From the NCBI GenBank assembly GCA_905147135.1, contig LR990044.1, positions 12,094,122 to 12,158,121 on the forward strand: a stretch of 64,000 nucleotides of DNA. The letters are read 5' to 3'. Positions 44,236-56,335 of this stretch are shown in pieces. The translations under genes were made by a program, and so were the position numbers. Below the pieces are notes generated by a model that did not search any database, was not told the DNA's origin, and was given only the letters and a program-made list of their open reading frames with translations. Position 1 is the first letter of the stretch, and every line of letters begins with the position of its first letter. This stretch comes from Blastobasis lacticolella. Taxonomy: Eukaryota > Arthropoda > Insecta > Lepidoptera > Blastobasidae.

Positions 44236-44453
44236 CCGCAATCGCACTAGTCACCTAATTTTTGAAACAGGAACACAACAATGCAAGCATTGTCGCTTGT
44301 CACGAGTAATTGACAAGAGTATATCGAAATTAGTCTCAAACGAACCGGAAAGCAAATATGGGCCTCTAAAAACTAGGTAATTATACTAAGCTGAAAGGAA
44401 TCTGACCATACTGTCGCTAATCGTGATTATTATTTCGTTTGCCTTGTAGCAAT

Positions 44454-44817
44454 AAAAACATCATCTTGATGTCAATATTTCGAAGTGCAAGGTGCGAGGG
44501 CCCGAGATCTGCCCTGTCCATGATCCAAAACTTAGCAGATCAGGTAATTACAGTAGTGCGACTGCCATCTGACCTCCATGACCCTGTTAATAGAGAGTGC
44601 ATCATGGTTCCACATTAAACCACCTGAATATACAGCATCGTGCAAGTTTCCTTATGATCGTTTTCCTCACCGAAAGAGCATCAGTTAGTGTTCAACTAAT
44701 GTACATAACTTAGAAAAACTTGTTGGTACTTGGCGGCACTGGGAATCGAACTCGGTATCACTTGTTTACGAGTCCAAACCGCTAAGCGATTGGGCCAACG
44801 AAGCACCGATGTTTATA
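44454..44817 (-). mobile_element. Full-length tRNA-derived SINE with 10-bp TSD
   Basis: TTGTAGCAAT at 44444-44453 recurs at 44818-44827. On the minus strand the head is tRNA-like with a good box B (GAGTTCGATTCCC) and a box A-like GTTGGCCCAATCGCTTAG. The body has TGATCTGCTAAGTTTTGGA-like sequence, and the element ends at a GATGATG/A-rich tail. This is the best-bounded member of the family outside the duplication. Confidence 0.88.
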
Positions 44818-44939
44818 TTGTAGCAATTGCCCAATAACGTCTATAGAAAACGCTTTAGGCTTGGAGGAGGCTCAAATGTGGTAGTGGTTGTTACGGAATA
44901 TCACGTGGATGAATTGATGGACAGTTTTCTTTTATACTA

Positions 44940-45062
44940 TAGGCAAGCATTTGATTGCTATTTCACTTTTAATGGTAGGTAAGTGACGATGGGGACGATG
45001 GTGTAGCATGCTTACCTACATAATGCCTATTCACTCTGGCCTTAAAGAGACCCAGATTGTAC
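44940..45062 (-). mobile_element. HPYVV-type LINE 3' end fragment
   Basis: GGTAAGTGACGATGGGGACG, GCATGCTTACCTACATAATG and CCTATTCACTCTGGCCTTAA match the 3' coding end and UTR of the LINE at 4231-4645 with extra changes. Confidence 0.6.
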
Positions 45063-45799
45063 AGTGCGTGGCCTATAACCGGGGCAGATATTAAAAACGG
45101 AGGCTCTACAGGTCACTAGTAACTAAATCATCATGGTCCCAACTAATTAAAATCGAAACTTAACTTTTTTCTTTTCTAATAAACTTAATAGTAAATTTAA
45201 TGTAATGCAAACAAAACAATAGTTCCGCTCAACTCGGTCGAGTTCATTCTGCATCGGAGTTACTCGGAATGTCTCGTTGACATTTTATGGATTGTATCCC
45301 ATACCACGACATTGATAATGCTAGCGATAATATCGTTTTGTAATAATCACTGATTAGGAATCGCAACTTTAAATTCTTATTGTGTGTAATGTATGTTTTT
45401 TTTAACTACGATATGTTCAGAAAAAATACCAATACCATAGAGAGTCTCTATTTACAATATTAACCCCGGTTCTAGGCAACACACTGTATAGCAAAAATAA
45501 ATGTAAATGTAAAAATTTAATACATATCTAAGTCCCTCCCTGTAGAAGATCTGACATGTCGCTCGCTAATGGAAGACAGCGCAGTCGTATTTGACACCGT
45601 GACCTAATTTTATTTTGATGGCAAATAAATTATTTAATAGATAATTGCCTCGTCTTCGTAATTTGTATGTTTTGTATTCTCTATATATTTGAGCCAATTA
45701 TACCAATTACATTTACCTCTTCCTTCATGTTCTAAGAAGTAGAGTTGTAATTTTTTTAACGCAATCAATAATTAATATCTACAAATGCTTTGAAAAATT
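45063..45799. other. AT-rich stretch
   Basis: No gene or repeat recognised. Confidence 0.3.
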
Positions 45800-45985
45800 G
45801 AATGTTTGTAAGGATGTTTTGATATTTGTAATTCTTCACGCAAAAACTACAGAACGTATTCTGATGAAATTAGGCAGAAATACATGAGCTATAATTTATC
45901 CCAAAATTCAATGGGGTTCTCGCGGAACGGGGCTTAAACGTCATAACCGAATTTTACGCGAACGAAGTTACGGGCAAAAGCTAGT
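45800..45985 (+). mobile_element. Retroposon 3' fragment (GCGGGCAAAAGCTAGTA type)
   Basis: AAACTACAGAACGTATTCTG, TGATGAAATTAGGCAG and ACGAAGTTACGGGCAAAAGC followed by TAGTA form the 3' end of a very common lepidopteran retroposon family. It is non-coding. Confidence 0.6.
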
Positions 45986-47264
45986 AGTAAGTATGGCTAT
46001 TATGCGCAAAAAAGAAAGGAAAGCTTTAAGATTATGAATACTCTCCTTCAGAGCTAAGTCTTAATAGACTTGAGCGTTATTAAATTAGAAGCAGTAAAGT
46101 TTCGGGTTCCCAAATCTAGTTAGCAGAGTACAAGCACTTTATTAGATTGATAAATTATCTAGAACTGCGGCAGAATTGATTATAATTTAAACCATTACTC
46201 TTGTAAACGTGGAAGGATACTTAGTTGGACACGAAATTGTCTAGAAAACGAAGACATTTTAGAATAGGTCAACCAACATTAAACCGTTGCTTGTTTATAC
46301 AAATTCCCCATTGATTCGACTAATCTGTATTTTAACTTTATAATATGGTAATGCAGTCCTCAGAGTGGAGAAAAAATGAGTTATTTTCCTTACCACACAG
46401 GTAATTTTTCAGTATCTCTCTCTACATTGCACTTGAACCTTAAAACGACCCATTGCCATAAATAAAGATTGATTGATTAAGATTTTACAATAAAACTAAT
46501 TTTTAATCGATGTCATAAAGCGTTATCTAAGGATGGTGCAACGCTTTTTCTCATTAGAGATATCTTAAATTACCTATTCAATGAGTCAACTTAAGCATTT
46601 CCTAATCTCAGTGCAATCGGGTATAAGACGGCATATAATTTTACGGCGAAATGGTATATTGTGGTTTTCTTTCACCCACGCGAACAAAAGGATAAGTGAA
46701 AATGAAATTGGCTAAAATAATTACGACAGCAAAAAGTAAAAATGTTCTGTTTTGATTAGATCTAGCCTCCCCTTTTTATCTCTTTAACATCCTCTTGAAG
46801 TCACGTGTACCAAAATGTCATACAAGCATTGTCGGAGATATCAGAAAGCATTTGGATGAAAACCGTAGGACTTTTTTAGAAAGGCTCTTATCGTGCCTTT
46901 GTTGTTGGCATTGGTAACTGATATGCTAACAATGACTATATCAGTCTTATTGAGTTGGAATTTTAGCTGCTATTCAAGTTTCGACGGTATCTAAAGCATC
47001 AGAGTGCTGGGGGTTGTAGGGCCTTCCACCATCGCATGGGCCCAAGCTAACTGCACCTACTCGTGTTTCCACCGTAGGTATATGGCAGAAAAGGTCCAGT
47101 GGGAATGCATCCAAAGATAGGGCTTCGCCACATGTTGTCGAAAACCTCGCGAAGAGGAAAAAGTGTAGGAAAACGGGCCCATGGTGAAGCCGGGATTGAC
47201 CTCTAGCGTGATGATGATTATCTTGTTGATAATCATCAAAGGAACAGTTTTCAATGTTTAGGCA
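45986..47264. other. Unrecognised stretch
   Basis: AT-rich to about 46970. The 196-codon minus-strand frame beginning at 46974 owes its length partly to the LINE piece at 47265-47450; its C-terminal half matches nothing I know. Confidence 0.35.
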
Positions 47265-47450
47265 TGCGGGCCACCTGATGGAAAGTGGTGAGCGCCGCCT
47301 ATGGACATCAGCAACACCAGGGGTGCCACCAATGCGTTTACCGTTCCAAAGAAAACCTCTAATATACCTCTTGAATAATCCTATGTCATATGTCATGCGA
47401 ATCGTACGAGCGAGAAACGTTCTTTCGAACCTTCGCATTTGAGACACCCA
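47265..47450 (-). mobile_element. LINE 3' end fragment (RTIRMWNEL type)
   Basis: On the minus strand, RFERTFLARTIRM (47445-47400) is followed, after a deletion of the WNEL region, by YDIGLFKRYIRGFLW. A 3' UTR (GTTGCTGATGTCCATAGGCG, CATCAGGTGGCCCGCATGCC) comes next. The same family is at 52081-52407. The poly(A) tail is lost. Confidence 0.7.
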
Positions 47451-48734
47451 AAAACTGCAATATAAATTAACCATTATTACCAAGCTATAAAGCTTACCAC
47501 ACATCGCTTCCCCAAGCCAATCAGTCACTACCTCCGAAACGTTAACCGGCAGCGACGTAAACAAAAGAATTAATGTGTACTAAAAGTTAAGGGGGAGTTC
47601 TTGAAACTCAATAAAGCTGAGTTATGAGTACTCCCAGATTTACGCGGGTGGGATCGACTTTATTCGTTACGCCATTTGGCGTGAGAGCCGGCCATTTAAG
47701 GGGAGTATCTGGTCCGATGGCGGTATCGGAGAGATAAAACGCAATTGCTTCACGGTCGTCTTAAGGGAAAAGGTCGCTTATGAAATTACTAGCATTATAC
47801 TTCATAGGGCATTTTGTTTTTTATCCGTGACAAGATTACATCTGACGTTTGAATAACAATATGAGGTCTAGCTCTATGCATAGAATAGTATCGGGTGTTG
47901 ATTCCGGTGAGAAGATTTTCACTAAAAATCTTATGAAGGAGGTAGAAAAGATTCCATCAAAAAGAAACAAAGGAAAATAGGCCGAACACTACATAAAAAA
48001 CGTAGTGCCTACACTGTTACGTCTATGTAAATTGCATGAAAAGGGACCTGTTTATAAAGTGAGCGGAGTACGGAGCCGGTCTCGCCCAATCATAATGTAG
48101 GCCCTCGCTCGCGCTAAATCATGCAATAAATTATCGAGCATGAAATATTCAAAACGCCTCAGCATACGGTTGGGTGTGAAAGAAGAAAAAAACGGAAAAT
48201 TTCCAGCCAGTAGTGCCCAGACAGCCCGTTAAACGCGAGTTATTTGCCGCACCGCTAAGCTCACAGTTAATTAACTATTCTGGGAGCAATTAAATTTCAA
48301 TAATGGAATTTTTCCGTTCGATATTTAATTTTTTAGGGTTCGCGAGATTGCGTTCGGTGAAGTAAGATGTGGATGATATTATCAGAAGAAATCACGGCGC
48401 GTTCTACATACTGTGTGATCTATACTGTTCATCCATTGATCCACGCGAGCCTTGACTGTCACTCATACCCGTAGTCACAAACAACACTGACCCATGCAAA
48501 TGTGGCGTTAATATACGTTCTCACAGTGCTTATCGTGAACCCCCTGAGTTCAATACGGCTAGGGCTCTATGATTGGCCAATTTCGTACATTTTGACGGAT
48601 GCATAGTGGCGATCGCCAGTCAAGTATTATCAGCTGGAAAGCTGCGTATTCGCGAGTTTCTAGTATACGGGTATAACGACTGCTATCTAAGGATTAGATA
48701 TGTGTTATTAAAAATCCTGAATAATTCGACATTG
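47451..48734. other. Unrecognised stretch with CpG-richer part
   Basis: Positions 48050-48400 are less AT-rich and contain GCTCACAGTTAATTAACTAT and other AT-core motifs, a composition common in conserved non-coding DNA. No gene seen. Confidence 0.3.
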
Positions 48735-48950
48735 GTCCAACCCTTAACACTCGTTAATATCCTACGTGGCGACTAATGTTCTATAGGCAAAAGAGTCTAG
48801 AGTCTCTGTAGGCTGGAAAATTATTATATTTATAACACTGCGATCTCCAATCCGCCTGCTAAGTGTGGAGATTATGGCAATAACCTCCCCTTTCGTAGGA
48901 GAGGCCCTAAGTCCTGCAGTGGACTGTTATGGACTGGAATGATAATAATG
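48735..48950 (+). repeat. CTCCAACCCGCC-type repeat, plus copy of inverted pair
   Basis: CAACCCTTAACACTCGTTAA, CACTGCGATCTCCAATCCGC, GGAGATTATGGCAATAACCT and CCTGCAGTGGACTGTTATG in order. Pairs with the minus copy at 49141-49412. Confidence 0.75.
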
Positions 48951-49140
48951 ATATTCCGCATTACATTAGGATTTGCTATAATCTCTTCCCTTGGACATGG
49001 AGCTCGCAGTCTTGAACACTTGCAAAAGGGGTTAGGTGTGGCCCGCTGGTCGTCCCCTGTAATCCATTGCGGGTGGGCCCCCACATGGTGCCCACGAAGT
49101 AATTCCAGAAAAGCAATGCAATAATTTTCCATCTTTTTAC
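48951..49140 (-). repeat. Spacer between inverted repeats
   Basis: This 190-bp spacer includes, on the minus strand, CCCGCAATGGATTACAGGGG and CCAGCGGGCCACACCTAACC, phrases I associate with lepidopteran repeats, but the family is not identified. Confidence 0.35.
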
Positions 49141-49412
49141 ATTCATCATCACGGCCCATAACAGCCCACTGCAGGACTTTTGGCCTCTCCCACAAAAGGG
49201 GAGGTTATTGCTATAATCTCCACGCTTGGCAAGCGGGTTGGAGATCGCAGTGTTGCAAACATAACAATGAAAAACGCTGCTGCCCATTTTCCTGTTTACG
49301 GAGACTCTAGAACTTTTGCCTCTAAATGTTAGTCGCCTTGTACGACACCCACGAGTGTAAGGGGTTGGTGCTATTCTACTCTAGCGGACACCACACGGCA
49401 TCCGGACACCAC
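49141..49412 (-). repeat. CTCCAACCCGCC-type repeat, minus copy of inverted pair
   Basis: ATTCATCATCACGGCCCATA starts the 3' end. GGAGATCGCAGTGTTGCAAA and TAAGGGGTTGGTGCTATTCT follow in reverse order to the plus copies. The most complete copy in the window. Confidence 0.8.
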
Positions 49413-49867
49413 CTCTTTTTACATTATTACGACCTAAACAGCGCAATATCATCTAAATACAAAACTAAGATTGCATTAAAAAAACACATCACGCAAAAGG
49501 CGGTGCCCACTCGAGAACGAGGTCGCGCCGTTGCGATGACAGCCGCAGATCTATCAATCCCGCCAACCATAGCGCCAAATTGAATTCTAATTTCCAATCT
49601 TGGTGACAATGGACAAACTGCCACTCCTCGCTCCTCAGCGGTGATGGCTTGCATCGGCAGTCTCATCACGGTTAATATGGTATTTTATAAGCTATTTTCT
49701 TATGTCAATCGGTGGACAGCCACGCAAGTGGACCATCTGATGGCAACACAAGAGGTACCATGACCTGAGTGGTCAATAAATACCGGCCCCGGGTTCGAAA
49801 TTGACATGATGAATTTTAATTTCTGTTAAGGGGCTGGGTGTTATATGTATAATAAAAAAGTATTTAA
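49413..49867. other. Repeat debris
   Basis: 49700-49760 has CAAGTGGACCATCTGATGGC, like the minus-strand 3' UTR of the RTIRMWNEL-type LINE. 49610-49690 (CTCCTCGCTCCTCAGCGGTG) resembles 50020-50090. No gene seen. Confidence 0.35.
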
Positions 49868-49955
49868 AAAAATAATGTTGTCTACCCATAACACAAGCTT
49901 TTCTTTCTTTAGGGCTAGATGGCGCTGTGAGAATTGTCCAAGCATATTTTTTTTA
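49868..49955 (-). repeat. AGCGCCATCTAGC interspersed repeat, minus copy
   Basis: TACCCATAACACAAGC and GGGCTAGATGGCGCTGTG form the inverse of 43970-44055. Confidence 0.55.
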
Positions 49956-50114
49956 TTGCCCACAGGACACTTTGCTCTTTGCAGCGAAATTGCAAATGCG
50001 AGGCTCCTTCCAGGATAAACCGCTACTCCTCGCCTCAGCGTGGAATGTAGTCCATGTATCGACATCTCGTCATGATCACCGTGGTATTTTATAGTCCATT
50101 ATGACCTAATGTCA

Positions 50115-50225
50115 GTGGGTCGTGTGGTATTCGACAGAGTAAAATATCCAATCAACCCTTTCCATTTTACAGGTGTCGTAAAGAGCGACTAAATGTCTGC
50201 AGCGCTCCAACCCGCCTGCCAAAAG
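50115..50225 (+). repeat. Partial CTCCAACCCGCC-type repeat
   Basis: GTGTGGTATTCGACAGAGTA, CAATCAACCCTTTCCATTTT and GCGCTCCAACCCGCCTGCC match the family; the 3' half is missing. Confidence 0.55.
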
Positions 50226-50261
50226 TGGTTACAGAAAATACGAGAAATATAAACATAATTA

Positions 50262-50470
50262 TCTTCGCCTCGTGGTTTTGTTAGCCCGCAAGGACCCTTC
50301 ACCATGATTCTGGATTTGGCAGATCAGGTAATTACAGTAGAGCGACTGCCGTATGACCTCCCTGACCCCTAAACACCTGACCAGGTTGGATATAGCTACT
50401 CATTCAGTAGCCTAAATGTGCATGTTTCCTTACGATGATTTCCTCACCGTAAGAGCATTTACGACGAGAG
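50262..50470 (-). mobile_element. tRNA-SINE fragment
   Basis: CACCATGATTCTGGATTTGG, CAGATCAGGTAATTACAGTA and CCTCACCGTAAGAGCATTTA match the body of the SINE family. The tRNA-like head and part of the 3' end are missing. Confidence 0.7.
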
Positions 50471-52080
50471 ACTAGAGAAAGACGTGGTCCTTATTATTAT
50501 GAGTATATTATCACATTGTATGAGAAAAATGGTTTTCTATCTATCTTTCCACATTTTCTAAGCAGAAATCGAGAATTCTCGGACCTTTGCTTAGCGACAC
50601 AAATATTTCTAAAACTACAGCATACTCTGCATTAGTATATACGAAGGTAGACCTATTCTCTTTAAAAAAACTATTTCATTTTCCTAGACAAGAAACACAT
50701 TTAATAACAAGAAGCCCAGAAGCCCGGTACCGCTTCCTTGGCGACACTAATTTTAAGTTTGGCACTCTTCGGGTGGCGGGGCGTAGTGGGGGGCAAGGAG
50801 GGGCGGCGGGGGCACAGCGGGGCGCCACCAAGGCAATAAGTGCCCCTTCTATTTCACCGGCACTTTAACTCGGCTGCAGTGATTTGATAACGCCGTTTGT
50901 TTCAAGAGCTCGCAACTGCTACGACCATCACATTGAAACCTTTTTTTAACCTCAAATTGGCACAGACATTTAAAAAGCCTTTAATTAAAAGCAGGCGACA
51001 CCGACCGTGGACACAATTTTTTTGGGCGAGTAATAAATTGTTTTGATCTTTCCATTCGCGGACCGAGTCTTTCATCCGAAGGTAATAACTAAGAGACTCC
51101 GCGGAGATCAAAAGAGGTACTTTAATAAGTTCTTAATTTCATTCATCAAAGTTTTTGTCCAGAAGTCCTCTCTGCGCCTATGTAACTTTACTAACTTTTC
51201 TTCTTCGCAGGTAAAATGCTACTGTATTTTCATAGGCGCCTCTGTGGAGTACTTTTCGATCCTATTAGTTTGAGTTAAAACTATAACAATTTGTAAATGA
51301 AGAGCATATAAAATCAAAACTTACATGGTACGACTTAAACAAGAATAAATTTGCACACTGTTCCAGTCATTATAACAGCAGGCAAGTAAAAGTACTTTAA
51401 AAAAATTTCATTTTTACAATGTTTCACAAATATTTAAGTTTGTCATGTCATAACATCATGTTTTAGCATGATTTAAAACTAGGCTCATTTACTATGATAT
51501 ACATTTGACGCAGAACGCAGACGCATTTGAGCAGTTTGAAAAACAGATATTAATATTACCGAAAACAAAACTAGAAATACCCAACGTTGGAAGAAACTAT
51601 GCTTCTTCATCCAATTACATTCAGTAAACTGTGTAAGCACGTAAAGAACATTTTACATTGCAATGTGCCTCCGTGAAAGCTAAAATGTACCAACGAGTTG
51701 CTGGATTGACATTTCAATTTCGTAAATGTACGTACAACAGGATGCCCTGGAAAGAGGCTTGGGAACCACGACACCGTGATAAATATTACAGTAAAATATT
51801 CACTGTCACAATTTTGTAAAAGCTGTACCTTTTTTATTTTTGTAAAGTATTTGAAATATATGTTCTAATATAATGACCAATTATAAACAAACAAAATGGC
51901 GATTACATTTACTGCTTTTCAAGGTATTCTCCATTACATTTTAAACACTAATTCATTTGGTCAAGCCATTTTGGAAAACATGAGGACCATTGGTCTGAGA
52001 GCTTTTTTTCAGGTTCTAGTTGAAAGCTATCACGGCCTCTTCCGGCCTCGTAAATGTCAAACCTTTTAATCTAATCTTTG
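50471..52080. other. Unrecognised stretch with G-rich patch
   Basis: 50760-50840 is strongly G-rich (GGGGCGGCGGGGGCACAG). The 93-codon plus-strand frame at 50587-50868 is unrecognised. The remainder is AT-rich. Confidence 0.3.
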
Positions 52081-52407
52081 TTTTTTTTATTGCAGCAGAC
52101 AAACAGGCAAGCGGGCCACCTAATGGAAAGTGGTCGCCGCCGCCTATGGACATCAGCAACACCAGGGGAGTCACCTTGAACGATCCCATGTCATAGTCCA
52201 AAGGAAATACTGGGGCTGCGAGCTCATTCCACATCCGAATCGTACGAGCGAGAAACGTTCTTTCAAAACTTGGTGACCAACAGAGGGTCTGCGTAGTGGG
52301 GATGTGTACCCAGCACACAGCGGGTGGTTCGATGGCGGAATTGTGCTGTACGTACCAGATCGAAAAGTTTCTCGGAACACTCCCCATTGTACAGCCGATA
52401 GAACACA
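52081..52407 (-). mobile_element. LINE 3' end (RTIRMWNEL type) with poly(A)
   Basis: On the minus strand: YRLYNGECSEKLFDLV (52400-52350), AQFRHRTTRCVLGTHPHYAD, then after a frame change ERTFLARTIRMWNELAAPVF and YDMGSFK. A 3' UTR with GTTGCTGATGTCCATAGGCG and a terminal A-run (T at 52081-52088) follows. It is the ORF2 C-terminus of a CR1/Jockey-group LINE whose 3' UTR is shared with the retroposon at 13589-13922. Confidence 0.8.
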
Positions 52408-55230
52408 CATCATTATCATCATCATCATATCAGCCAGAAGACGCCCACTGCTGGGCATAGGACTTCCCCAGAGATCTCCACAAAGGCCGGCCCTGTGCTT
52501 TCCGCATCTAGCTGGTACCTGCGATCCTTACCAGGTCGTCGGTCCACCTTGTAGGAGGCCTGCCCACGCTGCGTTTTCCGGTACGTGGCCGCCACTCGAG
52601 AACTTTACAGATCCATCGGCCATCTGTCCTTCGAGCTAAGTGCCCTGCCCACTGCCATTTCGGTCTGGCAATCCTCAGAGGTATGTCGGTGACCTTGGCT
52701 CGCTTGCGGATCTCCTCATTTCTGATTCGAACGCGCAAAGACACTTTGAGCATAGCTGTTTCCATTGCCCTTTGGGTAACAGTGAGCTTTCTTTTAAGGC
52801 CTTCAGTGAGCGTGACGTTTCAGTTCCGTAAGTCATCACTGGCAACACACATTGGTCAAAAACCTTCGTCTTGAGACACGGCGGTAATTGGGACGAAAAT
52901 ATGTGGCGTAGCTTCCCAAACGCTGCCCAGCCGAGTTGGATTCGTCGATTAACCTCTTTCTCGAAATTGGACCTACCTATCTGGACTATTTGTCCAAGGT
53001 ATAGTATAGTCGTCAACAACGTCAAGTGGAGTGCCTCCAACTGTCACTGGAGTAGGCACAACATGGACATTCGACATAATTTTCGCCTTGTGTTTATTTT
53101 AAGACCTACTTGTTAAGGGGCACAACAGAGGTCACCAAGCATTTTGCCCACGTCTTCCAGGGTTTCAGCCATGACTACGATATCGTCGTTCTTGTCCTGA
53201 AGACGACTTGACACAGTGGCGTTTTCATACAAACACTTCAGTGTTTCGATATATCGATAGTCACTTTGGCACCGCTATAGAGACTGGAGCACCACCCAAG
53301 TTTCGATCGAATTGAAGGCTTTCTCATAGTCCACAAACGCCAAGCATAATGGCCGGTTATACTCTTCGGTCTTCTGTATAACCTGCTGCAGCGTATGTAT
53401 GTGGGCTATGGTACTTAAACCTTCTCGGAATCCAGCTTGTTCGAGAGGCTGGAAGTCATCAAACCTGCGTACAAGACGATTCGTAATGACTCTCGAAAAC
53501 AGCTAATACACATGGGTCAGCAGCGATATTGGTCTGAAGTTCTTCAAGAGAGCCTTACCACCTTTCATTATGCTTCCGTACCATGCTTCTGGCGTTTTAT
53601 CCTCGAGGGTGACGGAATTGAACAGCTTCTGAAGGGTCTTAAGCACAGGTTTGCCACCAGCTTTCAGAAGCTCATCCGTAATTCCATCATCATCCGGCGC
53701 CTTGTTGTTCTTAAGCTGTTTGAGAGCCATACTAATTTCGAACAGGCTGAGGTCCGGGATATCTTTAGTGTATTGTCGGCTTAACTTGGCTCTGGGGTCT
53801 TTATCCATACTGGTAACAGGTGCCCGTGTTGTCGTGTACAACTGTCCATAGAACCTCTCGATTTCCCTCAAAACCTCGGATTTGGTCGAAACAACTATAC
53901 CGTCATCCGTTTTCAGTCTCGCCAACTGGCTCTGTCCAATCGACAGATCTCTCGCAAAGACTTTAGAGCCTTTGTTCCGCTCGATCGCCGCCTCAATATT
54001 GGTAGTACTGAAGCGGCGTATGTCGCGAGTCAGAGACTTGGAGGTCTGTCGATTAAGTCGCCTAAATTTAGAGACATCATCATTGCAGAGTCATTCCGCG
54101 TCTTTTTTCCATGAGCTTGAGGGTATTGTCACATATTTTGTTTGTCCTCTTTGTACGGCAGGCTTTATAAAACTTTGACTAAACCGTATACATTTCCACC
54201 AACACGTTATTGTAGTCGTCCACGTCGACGCACTCTCCTAGGCACTCGAAGCGATTTTATAATTCGAGTTGAAAGCTCTCGGGGTTTTGGATTTGGATGG
54301 GTATAGGCCGGAGCGTGGACCTCATCAATCTCGATCTGTCTATAACTGTGGATTAATTAATATCAAAGAAATTGGAAAATTCCAATCTTTTTGATTAATA
54401 TTCACTGTGCCTCTTACCAAGCGGTGATCACTGCCAATTTTAGCGCTGTTAATCACTGAGACATCATTGAATATATGCCGTTTTGTAGATAGGATGAAGT
54501 CAATCTAATTTTTCGTGACACCATCGGGACTAACCCACGTCCGTTTGCGATGATCCGGCTTCCTAAAAAATGAGGTCATAAAGAGATGTCCCTCCTTCTC
54601 CATAAAGCCGGCCAGCATCCGGCCACAGGCATTCTGACTTCCAACTGCAAATTGATCCAACTCCAACTCCCACTCTCAACTCGTCTCCGCTTCGTTTGCC
54701 CAGTTTCGCGTTGAAATCCCCCATGATAACGGTGTAATGTGTCTTGGAGGTATGTATGGCTGTAGAAATATCCTTATACATAAGTCATGAGTCAAAGTCG
54801 GTGCGTAAACCTGTATGACCTTCAACGAATACTGCTTCAAATTCTGACTATAAGGTACGCTACCATAAACGACACATTCTTGATCTTGACGATGTTTTTC
54901 ACGAGAGATTTGTGGACGAGGTACCCGACACCACCTAGGGACAGTTGGTCAGATTTCCGGACTTCAGGATTATCGAGTCCTCCCCCTTTCTTTGGACTTC
55001 AGATAACCCTATAATGTCCCAATGTAATCTGCTTACCACTTCCTCCAGTTCCACGAGCTTTTCGTCGGTCCGCAGTGTCTGGACATTGTATGTAACCAGG
55101 GCCAGTGGTCGTGCTTTGTGGTACACGCTTGGCAGGCGGGTCGGGCTGCTTAAACACACACAGGGAGCCAAAGTCCCTTAGATTAGCCGGTGGTTCTAAT
55201 TTGCTAGTTTTTTCTGTGGTACATGGGAGA
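52408..55230 (-). mobile_element. Nearly full-length, decayed RTE retrotransposon
   Basis: Order on the minus strand: an apurinic-type endonuclease part with LVTYNVQTLRTDEKLVELEE and GLSEVQRKGED (55130-54960) and MGDFNAKLG (54730-54690). The RT part has LKQLKNNKAPDDDGI, ELLKAGG and KNFRPISLL (53780-53510). NDDIVVMAETLEDVGKML (53190-53140) stands where FADD is expected. The C-terminal region has GWAAFGKLRHIFSSQ, KTKVFDQCVLPVMTYGTE, WAGHLARRTDGRW and GRPPTRWTDDLVRIAG (52960-52515). The pieces lie in several frames, so the element is inactive. The 3' end is a TGATGATGATGA tail (52408-52429), diagnostic of RTE. Length about 2.8 kb, close to a whole RTE. Confidence 0.9.
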
Positions 55231-56109
55231 ACCAGCGCGAACAAAATTTTCTATCTCTTAAATTATAGTAATAAAAATATAGTTCTTTATTCAGCCAATA
55301 GAGCCATTGTACAATTACATGTAATAATATTATTAGGGTTAAATTATTATGTAAGATTTTTCGCCGCCGGTTTTCTTTAATTAGTTGCCTGACAATAGCC
55401 TCAGTGATCGCCCTAAAATCTTTTCGCATTAATTCAATTTTTGCTATGGCCGACGAACTTCAACTTGTGATAAAAAGCAATTGACACGTGATATCACGCC
55501 ATTTTTTTTTTAACCAATGTTTGAGTTTCTTATGATTGTTTTAAAATATGTAACATTCGAAATTTAACTATTAGCGCAGAAGTTTCAGTGTGATCTATAA
55601 ATGTACACGATCAGCGATTTAGGTAAATAAAGGCTAATTAATATTGTAAAAATGACTGTATCTAAAGTCACGTTTGTGGCCCAATCTTTATTAAATAATA
55701 CAAAGTAATTGCATATCTCCTCAGTTCCTCTTTCTACTGATTAGTGATGGTTGATGGCATTTGAGTATGTACAATGTGGACACATGACAAGTCTACGGCT
55801 GAATTTTTTATTCTCTTTGGGGTTCGGAAGTGCTTCATATATTAACAACTTCTTCGTACCGCTATTGACGCTACACTATTGAATTTTCCGAATCTGTCAA
55901 CTGAAGAGCCATCTTTATTTGAGCTAATCAGGTGCTCTGGGTTGAACCTGCATGCACCTACAAATTTGTACCTTGAAAGAATAAAATGTATTTCAGGTCA
56001 TGTTGTGCCTCACGTAGAATAAACGCCAACTACTTACGTTTACACTTGACACGTTTGTCGTAAAACTGATGCCAGTGGTAACGAGGTTATAGAGGATACA
56101 TGTACACAA
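55231..56109. other. AT-rich stretch
   Basis: No gene or repeat recognised. Confidence 0.35.
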
Positions 56110-56335
56110 TCCAACTTGCAAACTTGAGAGTTTGGACCATCGGCGTAAGGTTGCCGGCTTATCGGTATGTAACAAAGTGTACTTTGGTGAATGCCGAGGA
56201 TCTACCCAACTTGGATCTATCTTCAAACTTTCTTCGTCGGTCTACTAGGCGCCGAGAGGCCTTACATCCTTATGTGGTTCTGAACTGGTGTCGTTTTCCT
56301 TCATGGTCTGCACTTCCTTCCAAGTTTTAGGGTTT
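56110..56335 (+). mobile_element. Ancient fragment of HPYVV-type LINE C-terminus
   Basis: The plus-strand frame at 56100-56330 contains NFLRRSTRRREALHPYVV followed by a partial PSWSALPSKF, aligning with [15 protein letters not shown] of the LINE at 4231-4645. Preceding TACTTTGGTGAATGC corresponds to its FGEC motif in another frame. Confidence 0.55.

Noticed and set aside
46974..47564. A 196-codon minus-strand gene
   Set aside because: Part of it is LINE C-terminus and 3' UTR read through; the rest has no domain, and the frame is better explained as chance.
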